Origin: Virgisporangium aurantiacum
Lineage (GTDB): Bacteria; Actinomycetota; Actinomycetes; Mycobacteriales; Micromonosporaceae
Reading direction: 5' to 3'
Assembly: GCF_016863635.1 (NCBI RefSeq)
Contig: NZ_BOPG01000033.1
Location: forward strand, 372,001-436,000
DNA: 64,000 nt
Positions 7,738 through 15,576 of the stretch are shown one piece after another. Under the pieces are notes generated by a model. It did no database searches. It was not told where the DNA came from and saw only the letters and a program-made list of their open reading frames with translations. Every line of letters begins with the position of its first letter. Within the stretch, counting starts at the first letter, position 1. The position numbers were made by a program, and so were the translations under genes.

Positions 7738-9609
7738 CTACGGGCGTTGTTCGCCGTGTTCGGCGCGTTGTTGCTGGTGGGCGGCGTGCTGCTGGACGGC
7801 GCGGCGGTGGGCCAACTCGGCGCGGCTTTCGTGGTCCCACGCCGACTGGCTCGGTGCCGGCCAGGGCTCGTCGCCGAGGTCCGGGGGCTCGGCGAGCGGG
7901 TACCACTGCGGGTCGGTGCTGGCCGGCTCGCCGAGGAGACCCGCGGCGGCAGCGGCGCCCATCAGGTCGGAGCCCGGCGGGCCCAGCGGCTCGATCGGGT
8001 CCTCGCCGGTGTTCCACCCGGGCGGCCGGAGGCGGGTGGGCCGTGGCGGCTGGGTGCTGGCCTGGCCGGTGCCCTCGGCGGTGGTCCGGTCGCGGGCGGC
8101 TCCGGTGGAGTAGATCCGCCCGACCGGACGGGAGATGCGCCGACGGTTCTCACGGGCCGTCTCGGGCCCGTGCCGCAATGGAGCGCTCTCGGGATGGTCG
8201 GGCCGGGGCACCACGCGCGCACGGCCGATCGCGGGGCCGAGCCGGCTGCCGGCCGGGAGGCCCCAGATGTCGCGATCGGGCTCGGGCCGGTCGGACGGGG
8301 TGGTGGCCTCGTCGGACTCCGCCTGGGCCGCGTCGGAGGCGGCGTTCAGTTCCTTCGCCCGCGCGATCTCGGCGCCGATCTGCTCCGCGTTCGGCCAGGT
8401 GAGGACGGCGAGGGCGACCAGCGCCATGCCGAGCAGGCCCCACGCGCCCACCACCGTGTGCAGCGCGAACCGGTCGGCGAGCCAGCCGGTGACGAACACC
8501 CCGAGGCCCTGCAGCACCTGGATGCCGCTCTTCATGACGCCGAACGCCCGGGCCCGGTATGTGTTCGGGAGCGCCTGCACGAACAGCCCGTTGGTGGCGG
8601 GGATGACCGACGCCGTGGCGGCGCCGCACAGGAAACAGAGGATGAGCACGCCGAAGATCGGCAACCCGAACAGGGCGGGCGCCAGTGACGCGGGCACCGC
8701 GATCGCGAACAGGCGGGCCAGCCGCTGCCGGCGCTTCGGCCCGAGGATCCGGCCGACCACCAGCCCGCCGACGATGAACCCGATCGGGTTGGAGATCATG
8801 ATCGCGCCCTGGATCCAGCCCCGGGCGGCCTGGTTGTCGCCGGCCAGGTCGGCGGCCCACGCGGCGGCCAGGCCCTCCGGCACCACGGCGAACAGCGCGG
8901 TGAGGAACACCAGGAACGCCACGCCGCGCAGCAGCGGGGCGGTGAACACGAGACGCAGCCCCTCGGCCGTCTCGCGGAGCAGGTGCGTGCGGTCCTTCTT
9001 GGCCAGGGCCGGCGGCCGGTGCTGCACCTGGAAGAGGATCAGCAAGGCCGAGGCGCCGAACGTGGCGGCATTCAGCAGCAGTGCGACCTGCGCGTTGACG
9101 GCGGCCAGGCCGGCGCCGCTCAGATACCCGGCCACCTGCGCGGCCTGGTGCGACGTGCTCTGCAGGGTCATGCCGACGACGTACCGGTCGCCGGTGAGGA
9201 TCTTCGCCAGCAGCGCCGACCGGGCGGCGTCGAACGGCGGGTTACCGAGCGAGGTGAGGAACAGCAGCCCGATCATTGCCCAAACGGGCATGTCCGGTAT
9301 GGCCACCAACGCGATGAGCACCATCCGGACCAGGTCGGCCGCGACCATCGTGTGCCGGTACGGCAGGCGCTCGGCCAGGGCGGCCAGGACCGGGCCGAAC
9401 CCTAGCCACGGAACGTAACTGATCGCGAAAGTGGCGGCCGAGGCCGCCACCGATTCGGTCTGCTGGTAGACGAGGGCGGTGACGGCGGCCCGGGCCACAT
9501 AGTCGCCGAACCAGGACAGCGCGCTGGCGAGATACAACGCGCGGTACTCGCCGCTGGCCAGAACCTCTCGGAAGGTCGCTGGGCGGTCGGCGAAGTCCTG
9601 GTCGGACAC
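7738..9609 (-). CDS. MFS transporter with long hydrophilic C-terminal tail
   Basis: A 623-residue protein. Residues about 20-405 form a 12-helix MFS unit related to MFS_3/enterobactin-exporter-type proteins (N-terminal FGDYVARAAVTALVYQQTESVAASAATFA, then ALAERLPYRHTMVAADLVRM). The last 210 residues are hydrophilic, rich in Arg, Pro, Glu and Gln, and end in a Gln/His-rich stretch (HAAHQQQRAEHGEQ), unusual for the family. Start is GTG at 9609. No substrate can be named. It stands alone between the mechanosensitive channel gene and glbO. Confidence 0.8.
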   Translation of the reverse strand: MSDQDFADRPATFREVLASGEYRALYLASALSWFGDYVARAAVTALVYQQTESVAASAATFAISYVPWLGFGPVLAALAERLPYRHTMVAADLVRMVLIALVAIPDMPVWAMIGLLFLTSLGNPPFDAARSALLAKILTGDRYVVGMTLQSTSHQAAQVAGYLSGAGLAAVNAQVALLLNAATFGASALLILFQVQHRPPALAKKDRTHLLRETAEGLRLVFTAPLLRGVAFLVFLTALFAVVPEGLAAAWAADLAGDNQAARGWIQGAIMISNPIGFIVGGLVVGRILGPKRRQRLARLFAIAVPASLAPALFGLPIFGVLILCFLCGAATASVIPATNGLFVQALPNTYRARAFGVMKSGIQVLQGLGVFVTGWLADRFALHTVVGAWGLLGMALVALAVLTWPNAEQIGAEIARAKELNAASDAAQAESDEATTPSDRPEPDRDIWGLPAGSRLGPAIGRARVVPRPDHPESAPLRHGPETARENRRRISRPVGRIYSTGAARDRTTAEGTGQASTQPPRPTRLRPPGWNTGEDPIEPLGPPGSDLMGAAAAAGLLGEPASTDPQWYPLAEPPDLGDEPWPAPSQSAWDHESRAELAHRRAVQQHAAHQQQRAEHGEQRP

Positions 9610-9799
9610 CGGCGGGCCTCGCTGTTCACTGTGTTACCGGTTGCGCTGGCCGAGGGTACGACAACCCATTGACCAAACGGCTCATCAACGCACCTAACCG
9701 AACGGACCATATCTGAACGCACGGTCAGTGCGCGACCCCGGGCAGCAGAGTGATCATCGTCAGAGTGGAAAATCCGACAAAGTTGCCCCTTCTTCGTGA

Positions 9800-10939
9800 T
9801 CAGGCCCCGGGGTTCGGGTCGATGTGCCTCTGGATCGCGGAGGAGATCGCGGTCTGAACCGCGTTCGGGTTCGCCGGTGGCGCGGCGGCCGGTGCGGGTG
9901 CGGCCGGTGCGGGCTGATCGGTGGGCTCGGACCCGTCGGTGGTCGGTTGGACGTGCACCCCGGCGCTCGTGATCCGCTCGGCGAGCCCGGCCGCGGCCAG
10001 CGCCTCCGTGAGCCGGCGCCGGAGCTCGCGGCCGGCCCGCCACTGCGCCTCGGCCGGCGTCTTGACGGTGGTGCGCACGACCGCGCCCTCGGTGGTGACC
10101 TCCTCGACGCCGACCACCTCCGGCGGCTCGATCACGTCGGCCCGCCACTCCTCCGACTCGGCCCAGTCGACGGCCGTGCGCCGCAGCACCTCGACCACCT
10201 CGTCGACCTCGCCGAAACCGACCGGGATGTCGACCATCACCAGCGCCCAGCCCTGGCTCTTGTTGGCCAGCTTCTGGATCTCGCCGTTGCGGATGTACCA
10301 GACCGTCCCGCTCGGGTCGCGCACGGTGGTGATCCGCAGGCCGACCGCCTCGACGTTGCCCTCGACCTCGCCGATGGCCACCAGGTCGCCCACGCCGTAC
10401 TGGTCCTCGAACAGCATGAACAGCCCGGACAGGAAGTCGCGGACCAGGTTCTGCGCGCCGAACCCGATGGCCAGGCCGAGGATGCCGGCCCCGGCCAGTA
10501 TCGGTGCCAGGTTCACGCCCAGCTCGTCCAGGACGAGCATGAACGCGACGCCGAACACCACCGCCGACGCGATGCTGCGGAGGATCGACCCGAGCGCCTC
10601 GGCCCGGGCCCCGCGCCGCTCCGAGACGCCGTTGGTGGGTGCCGTCGGCATTCGGGTGCGCAGCGGGCGCAGCGCGGCGATGCCGGGGCCGGGCGTGGCC
10701 GCCGACCGGGCCAGCCGGGAGATCAACCGGTGGACCAGGAACCGGATCACGACCGCGATCAGGATGATCAGCAGGATGCGTAGCGGCTTGATCAACAGGT
10801 AGTAGCTGCCGGACGCGAGCCAGTCCCAACCCGTCCAGTCGTAGATCCGTTCGCACAGGTCACGGGCGTCGGTGCAGTCCGCCGACGGTGACGGCTGCCG
10901 GGGGACCAGAACCAGGGCTGAGGACAACGTGCTCTTCAC
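9800..10939 (-). CDS. mscS: small-conductance mechanosensitive channel (MscS family)
   Basis: About 379 residues. After a periplasmic N-terminus with two Cys (ADCTDARDLC) and a first helix come further helices. The pore-lining TM3 and beta-domain entry are characteristic: GAGILGLAIGFGAQNLVRDFLSG, then FMLFEDQYGVGDLVAIGEVEGNVEAV. The C-terminal vestibule domain ends in a proline/alanine-rich tail. The channel releases solutes on hypo-osmotic shock. GTG at 10939 was taken as start; a TTG at 11014 would add 25 residues and neither has a convincing ribosome site. The gene is divergent from the HNH nuclease gene; the 190 bp to the MFS gene hold nothing I recognise. Confidence 0.88.
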   Translation of the reverse strand: MKSTLSSALVLVPRQPSPSADCTDARDLCERIYDWTGWDWLASGSYYLLIKPLRILLIILIAVVIRFLVHRLISRLARSAATPGPGIAALRPLRTRMPTAPTNGVSERRGARAEALGSILRSIASAVVFGVAFMLVLDELGVNLAPILAGAGILGLAIGFGAQNLVRDFLSGLFMLFEDQYGVGDLVAIGEVEGNVEAVGLRITTVRDPSGTVWYIRNGEIQKLANKSQGWALVMVDIPVGFGEVDEVVEVLRRTAVDWAESEEWRADVIEPPEVVGVEEVTTEGAVVRTTVKTPAEAQWRAGRELRRRLTEALAAAGLAERITSAGVHVQPTTDGSEPTDQPAPAAPAPAAAPPANPNAVQTAISSAIQRHIDPNPGA

Positions 10940-11151
10940 CTTCCGGTTGACGGGGATGGACCGGGTGACGAGGTGCAGGTCAACGGCCGGATGACGGGTT
11001 GGATTCGGCCGCAAATAGTACGTGCATTATCGCGATCCATCGGGGACGATTGGCGCACGGCCGCACGCGTTCCGCGAGCGTCCGTTACCCGAACGACCCC
11101 ACCCTGGGAGACCGCAAGCACCAGTTCAGCTCGACCTAGGAGGACGGCGCG

Positions 11152-11691
11152 ATGCCTGACATACGACGGCGCATGATCGCGAGCACGGCGTTGGTGCTCA
11201 ATGCCACGTACGAGCCCTTGTGTGTCGTTTCTGTCAGACGAGCCACGATCCTGATCCTGTCGGCCAAAGCGGTCTGCGTCGCCGATGGCGAGGGCATTCT
11301 GCACAGCGCCCGGTCGAGCCTACCCACCCCGTCGGTCGTCCGGCTCACTCGGTACGTCCGGGTGCCCTACCGAACACACGTCGGCATGTCCCGCCGGGCG
11401 ATCTTCGCCCGCGACGGCTGGCGCTGCGCCTACTGCCACGGTTCCGCCGAGACCATCGACCACGTGATGCCACGCAGCCGGGGTGGGCGGCACGCATGGG
11501 ACAATGTGGTGGCCGCCTGCGCCCGGTGCAATCACACGAAGGGTGACAAGACGCCAGCCGAGATCGGCTGGCGTTTGCGTACGACACCCATGGCGCCGAA
11601 GGGGCTGGCGTGGCGGGTCCTCGGTCACCGCGCGCCCGACCCGCGCTGGGCCGACTGGCTCGACCTCCCCGACACCACGGTCGCGGCGTAG
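11152..11691 (+). CDS. HNH endonuclease domain protein
   Basis: A 179-residue protein whose C-terminal half is a complete HNH motif: RDGWRCAYC, then TIDHVMPRSRGGRHAWDNVVAACARCNHTKGDKTP, with two CxxC zinc pairs and the catalytic His. The N-terminal ALVLNATYEPLCVVSVRRAT is the conserved leader of a chromosomal actinobacterial HNH family of unknown role. Start is ATG at 11152 with an excellent AGGAGG eight bases upstream. No methylase or restriction partner is nearby, so it is not obviously part of a restriction system. Confidence 0.9.
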   Translation: MPDIRRRMIASTALVLNATYEPLCVVSVRRATILILSAKAVCVADGEGILHSARSSLPTPSVVRLTRYVRVPYRTHVGMSRRAIFARDGWRCAYCHGSAETIDHVMPRSRGGRHAWDNVVAACARCNHTKGDKTPAEIGWRLRTTPMAPKGLAWRVLGHRAPDPRWADWLDLPDTTVAA

Positions 11692-11711
11692 AAGTCGCGG
11701 CGTAGCGGCGG

Positions 11712-12968
11712 TCAGGTCACCCGCGAGCGCTCCGCCGGGAACGAGGAGTACGCCCGCGTCTCCATGATCCGCCGCAGCCGGGCGAAGCCCTCGTACACGT
11801 CCACGAACCGGGTGTACAGCGGCGCCAGCCCGATCCGCAGCCGGTCGGGCGTGCGGAAGTCGGGCACCACGGCCGCGGCCAGCAGCGCCTGCGTCACCTG
11901 CCAGGCCCGCGGGTGGTGCAGGGTCACGTGGGCGCCCCGGCGGGCCGGGTCGCGTGGCGTCGCCACCGCGAAGCCGTGTCCGGCCAGCCACGCGTCGGTG
12001 AGGTCGAGCGCGAAGCCGGTGAGGGCCGCGCCCTTCGCCGCGATCGCCGCCATGCCGGCCTCGGCCGTGATGCGGGCGCCCTCCAGCGCGGCGTAGCCGC
12101 CCAGCACCGGCGGCGTGCCGACCACGAAGCGCTCGATCCCGTCGACCGGCTCGTACGAGGAACCCATCGCGAACTGGTCGCGCTGGCCGAACCAGCCCCA
12201 GATCGGCTGCCGCAGTTCCGCCTGCAGCCCGGCCCGCACGTACAGGAACGCCGGCGCGCCCGGCCCACCGTTGAGGTACTTGTACGTGCACCCCACCGCC
12301 AGGTCGGCGCCGGCCTCGCGCAGCGGCGTCGGCACCGAGCCGGCCGCGTGCGAGAGGTCCCACAGCGTCAGCGCGCCGGCGTCGTGGGCCCGCGCGGTGA
12401 TCGCGCGGAGATCGGTCCGCGCTCCGGAGCGATAAGCGATATGTGACGCGCACAGCAGCGCGACGTCGTCGTCGAGCACACCGTCGAGGTCGGCCACGGT
12501 CAGCCCGTCGTCGATGCCGACCGGCACCACGCGCAGGTCCAGCCCGCGCGCCGCCGCGAGGCCCTGGAGCACGTACAGGTCGGTGGGGAAGTTGTCGCTC
12601 TCCACCACGATCGCCCGCCGGCCCGGCCGGGCGTCCAGCGCGGCGGCGGCGAGCTTGTACAGGTTGACGCTGGTGGAGTCGGCGAGCACCACCTCGCCCG
12701 GGTCGACGCCGAGCACGCCGGTGGCCAGCACGTCGCCGGCCTGCCGGGCCAGTTCGATCCAGCGGGACCAGCCGCGCACCAGCCCGGCGCCCCACTCCTC
12801 GTCGACCGCCGTGCGCAGCCGGTCGCGGGTGGCGTGCGGCAGTCGGCCGAGCGAGTTGCCGTCGAAGTAGACCGTCTCCTCGTCGGCATGCATGAACCGG
12901 TCGCGGAAACCGGCGATCGGGTCGTCGCGGTCGAGCTCGTGCGCGCGGGCAAGCGGATCATCCGGCAT
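11712..12968 (-). CDS. kynU: kynureninase
   Basis: A 418-residue PLP enzyme that cleaves kynurenine or 3-hydroxykynurenine to (hydroxy)anthranilate and alanine in tryptophan catabolism. Family motifs are clear: VYFDGNSLGRLP near the N-terminus, WGAGLVRGWSRWIELARQAGD, the phosphate-binding ADSTSVNLYKL, SHIAYRSGA, LWDLSHAAGSVPTPL and the PLP lysine in GCTYKYLNGGPGAPAFLYV. The length is normal. It diverges from the amidase pseudogene with 17 bp between the start codons, so the two once shared a promoter region. No tryptophan dioxygenase or formamidase is in the window. Confidence 0.95.
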   Translation of the reverse strand: MPDDPLARAHELDRDDPIAGFRDRFMHADEETVYFDGNSLGRLPHATRDRLRTAVDEEWGAGLVRGWSRWIELARQAGDVLATGVLGVDPGEVVLADSTSVNLYKLAAAALDARPGRRAIVVESDNFPTDLYVLQGLAAARGLDLRVVPVGIDDGLTVADLDGVLDDDVALLCASHIAYRSGARTDLRAITARAHDAGALTLWDLSHAAGSVPTPLREAGADLAVGCTYKYLNGGPGAPAFLYVRAGLQAELRQPIWGWFGQRDQFAMGSSYEPVDGIERFVVGTPPVLGGYAALEGARITAEAGMAAIAAKGAALTGFALDLTDAWLAGHGFAVATPRDPARRGAHVTLHHPRAWQVTQALLAAAVVPDFRTPDRLRIGLAPLYTRFVDVYEGFARLRRIMETRAYSSFPAERSRVT

Positions 12969-12985
12969 CAGGCAACGATAAGGGC

Positions 12986-14205
12986 GTGCCCGATCTCCAC
13001 GACCTCACTGCGCTGGAACAGGCGGCCGCCATCCGTCGCGGCGACCTCGACCCGGCCGACCTCACCGCGCACTACCTGGCCCGCATCGAGGCGTTGAACG
13101 ACCGCGTCGGCGCGTTCGCCAGGGTGTTCGACGCCCCGCCCCCGGCCGCGGCACCGCGCGACGGTCAGCTGGACGCCCTGGCCGGCGTGCCGACGGCGAT
13201 CAAGGACCTCACGCCGCTCGCCGGGGTGCCCACCACGCTCGGGTCGGCCGCCTTCGCCGACTGGGTACCCGACGTCGACGGGCACGTCGTCACGGCCGTG
13301 CGGGAGGCCGGGATGCCCGTCCTCGGCAAGACGGCGACCTCCGAGTTCGGCGCCGCGCTCTACACCGAGACCGCGATCGGCCCGCCGGCCCGCAACCCGT
13401 GGCGGTTCACCGACACCGCGGGCGGCTCCAGCGGCGGCGCCGCCGCGGCGGTCGCGGCCGGCCTGCTCCCGGTGGCGCACGGCAGCGACGGCGGCGGCTC
13501 GCTGCGGATACCGGCGGCGCTGTGCGGGGTGGTCGGCTACAAGTCCAGCCGGGGTTCCGTCGCCTCTCTCGGCGACAAATCAGCCGCTTGCGGTGCCGCT
13601 GGGACCGGGCAACTTCGGCGCGTTCGGGCTGCCGGTGCAGGGCGGGATCGCGCGCACGGTGACGTGGCCGCCTTCACGGCCGTCCTCGCGAAGCCGCGCC
13701 GCGACGAGCACTACCCCTCGCCGGTGCCCGACCCCGCGACCCTCCTCGAAATCGAACGGCCCGGACCGCTGCGGATCGGCCGGTTCACCCGCCCGATGCT
13801 CACCGAGGCCGACGTCGACCCGGCCTGCGTCGCCGCCGTCGACACCGCGACGACCGTGCTCAGCGACCTCGGCCACGAGGTGGTCGACATCGAGCCGCCG
13901 TTCGACCCGGACGTCATGCCCCTGTTCGGGACGGTGTGGGCGGTGCTCGCGGCGCTGCCGCCACCCCGGGGCGGGTCCGAGGAGGCCTTCACGCCCCTGG
14001 TCCGCTGGCTGCGGGAGCGCGCGCACCGCGTCCGGCGATCTCGCTTCCGCTCGGCGCGACCGCCGACGGCCGGCCGGTCGGCGCGATGCTGGGTGGCCGT
14101 CCCGGGTCAGATCGGACACTTCTCGGGGTAGCCGCCGCGGTTGAACGGGAGCGGCCATGGTTGCATAACCACCCCGAGATATGGCGGGCCCGGCCACACA
14201 GCTAA
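12986..14205 (+). pseudogene. decayed amidase (amidase signature family)
   Basis: The N-terminal part is a normal amidase: GVPTAIKDL, TSEFGAALYTET and the signature TAGGSSGGAAAAVAAGLLPVA with SDGGGSLRIPAALCGVVGYKSSRG. After this an extra stretch of about 40 bases (near 13553-13592) shifts the frame, so that VPLGPGNFGAFGLPVQGGIARTVT is read in +1. About four missing bases near 13668 return it to DVAAFTAVL. Near 14030 roughly 100 codons are missing and the frame changes again: the C-terminal SLPLGATADGRPVGAML and VERERPWLHNHPEIW sit in another frame ending at 14205. At least three lesions make function unlikely. Confidence 0.85.
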
Positions 14206-14265
14206 CGTGAGCTTGGCATTCTGTGGGTAGTTCGTTGTCGAGTGTCCTGGCGAGGCCTTGGGGGC

Positions 14266-14580
14266 ATGGGGTTGTCCATCATCGAGACGCTGGTTGTCTT
14301 CGCCGGCATACCGCTGGCGGTCGTCGCTGTGATCTTCGGGCTGGTGTACGCCGGCAGCGCGCGATCCAACGACCGGCGCTACCGCCCCGGGCGGCCGTTC
14401 GATTTCCAGCCGGTCTGGTTCCTGTCGGCGCCGGAACAGCAGGTCGCCGCCGCCAACGGGCACGCGCCTACGGCGCCCGCGGTCAGCGGCGCCAACCGGC
14501 TGGCGCTGGCCAAGGCCGAGGAGAGCACCGCGGGCGGTCCCGTGGGCGACACGACCGGAGGCGCAAGTGACCGCTGGTGA
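14266..14580 (+). CDS. small membrane protein, possible aa3 oxidase subunit CtaJ
   Basis: A 104-residue protein with one N-terminal membrane helix (IETLVVFAGIPLAVVAVIFGLVYAG), then a conserved-looking cytoplasmic stretch YRPGRPFDFQPVWFLSAPEQ and an Ala/Gly-rich tail. Actinobacterial proteins of this shape next to DUF5130 genes are annotated as the aa3-type cytochrome oxidase subunit CtaJ; I recall this association rather than prove it. ATG at 14266 was preferred; GTG at 14242 is possible. It overlaps the next gene by 14 bases. Confidence 0.55.
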   Translation: MGLSIIETLVVFAGIPLAVVAVIFGLVYAGSARSNDRRYRPGRPFDFQPVWFLSAPEQQVAAANGHAPTAPAVSGANRLALAKAEESTAGGPVGDTTGGASDRW

Positions 14581-14983
14581 AATGTCGAAGCAGAACGTGC
14601 CGCTGCCCGAGCAGCCCAGCGGGTTCGAGGGGCCGTTCACGACCCGCCAGTTGCTCCGCCTCGACGAGGCGATGCGGCTCGCCGACCGGTCCACCGGCCT
14701 GGTGTTCAGCATCTACGTCGGCGGGCTCGACGAGCCGTCCCGCGATCACGCGAAGAAGTTGCACGCCGAACTGGCCGACCCGGGCCGGTCGGTGCTGATC
14801 GCGGTGTCGCCGAACGACCGGGTGCTGGAGATCGTCACCGGCGCCACCGCGCGCAAGCGCCTGCCCGACCGCACCTGCAAGCTGGCCGCCCTGTCGATGG
14901 TCGCGAGCTTCGGCGGTGGAGACCTGGCCGGCGGCCTGGTGATCGGCCTGGCTCAGCTGGCCGAACACGCCGGCAAGTCGTAG
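14567..14983 (+). CDS. DUF5130 family protein
   Basis: A 138-residue soluble protein with GPFTTRQLLRLDEAMRLADRSTGLVFSIYVG, the core of the actinobacterial DUF5130 family. The middle RSVLIAVSPNDRVLEIVTG and DRTCKLAALSMVASFGGGDLAGGLVIGLAQLAEHAG recall TPM/MOLO1-type phosphatase-like folds, but no catalytic residues can be assigned. GTG at 14567 has GGAGG five bases upstream, inside the end of the previous gene; an ATG at 14582 is less well placed. Translational overlap with the CtaJ-like gene suggests a shared role at the membrane. Confidence 0.75.
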   Translation: MTAGEMSKQNVPLPEQPSGFEGPFTTRQLLRLDEAMRLADRSTGLVFSIYVGGLDEPSRDHAKKLHAELADPGRSVLIAVSPNDRVLEIVTGATARKRLPDRTCKLAALSMVASFGGGDLAGGLVIGLAQLAEHAGKS

Positions 14984-14990
14984 CCCTGGC

Positions 14991-15533
14991 ATGACATATC
15001 CCCCCGGCGGTCCCGGCCAGCAACCCTGGCCCGGCCAGCAGCCCGTCCAACAGCCCTGGCCGGCGCCCGGCCAGCCGCCCGCTCAACAGGCGTGGCCGGT
15101 GCCCGGCCAGCAGTCGTGGCCGGACCAGCAGCAGCAGTCCTGGCCGAGCCCGGCGCCGGGCGAGCAGTCGTGGCAGGTGCCGGGGGGCCAGCAGCCCTGG
15201 CAGAACCCGATGCCGGGCGGCGCCCAGACGGCCGGTTCGGCCATCGCCAGTCTCATCGCCGGCCTGGCGGCCATGTTCACCCTCTGCGCCGGCACGGGGC
15301 TGTCCGTCGTGGGCCTCGGCTTCGCGCTGGCGGCCCTCGTCGGTGGCGTGTTCGCCCTGGGCCTCGGCATCGCGGCGGTGATCACCGGGTCTATCGCCCG
15401 CCGGAAGATCCGGACGGGTGCGGCGACCGGCAACGGAATGGCGATCACCGGGCTGGTGCTGGGGATCCTCGCGATCGTGATCGTCCTGATCCTGGTCGCC
15501 GTGACGATCTTCCTGGTCGTCAAGTACGGCTGA
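14991..15533 (+). CDS. DUF4190-type membrane protein with Gln/Pro/Trp repeat N-terminus
   Basis: A 180-residue protein. Residues 1-80 are low complexity, built of degenerate units such as PGQQPWP, PGQPPAQQAWP and PGQQSWP. Then come two hydrophobic segments (IASLIAGLAAMFTLCAGTGLSVVGLGFALAAL) with GIAAVITGSIARRKIRTGAATGNGMAITGLVLGILAIV, typical of DUF4190, and a final helix. The predicted place is the cytoplasmic membrane with the repeats in the cytoplasm. Function is unknown. It lies 8 bp after the DUF5130 gene and probably shares its mRNA. Confidence 0.75.
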   Translation: MTYPPGGPGQQPWPGQQPVQQPWPAPGQPPAQQAWPVPGQQSWPDQQQQSWPSPAPGEQSWQVPGGQQPWQNPMPGGAQTAGSAIASLIAGLAAMFTLCAGTGLSVVGLGFALAALVGGVFALGLGIAAVITGSIARRKIRTGAATGNGMAITGLVLGILAIVIVLILVAVTIFLVVKYG

Positions 15534-15564
15534 ACGCCGTGACCCCCGCCGGGGGCCACGGCGT
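15534..15564. terminator. bidirectional terminator between the DUF4190 gene and pepN
   Basis: ACGCCGTG(A)CCCCC pairs with GGGGG(C)CACGGCGT around a three-base loop, with one mismatch. It begins at the stop of the DUF4190 gene and ends 13 bases from the stop of the convergent pepN. Confidence 0.8.
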
Positions 15565-15576
15565 CCTGAGCCGGTG

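Noticed and set aside
11152..11691. HNH nuclease as part of a restriction or phage-defence system
   Set aside because: No methylase, specificity subunit or defence partner is adjacent, and its N-terminus matches a common chromosomal actinobacterial family.
14991..15230. Repetitive Gln/Pro/Trp region as a possible CRISPR or DNA tandem repeat
   Set aside because: The repeats are irregular in length and sequence, encode a low-complexity protein segment and lack unique spacers of constant size.
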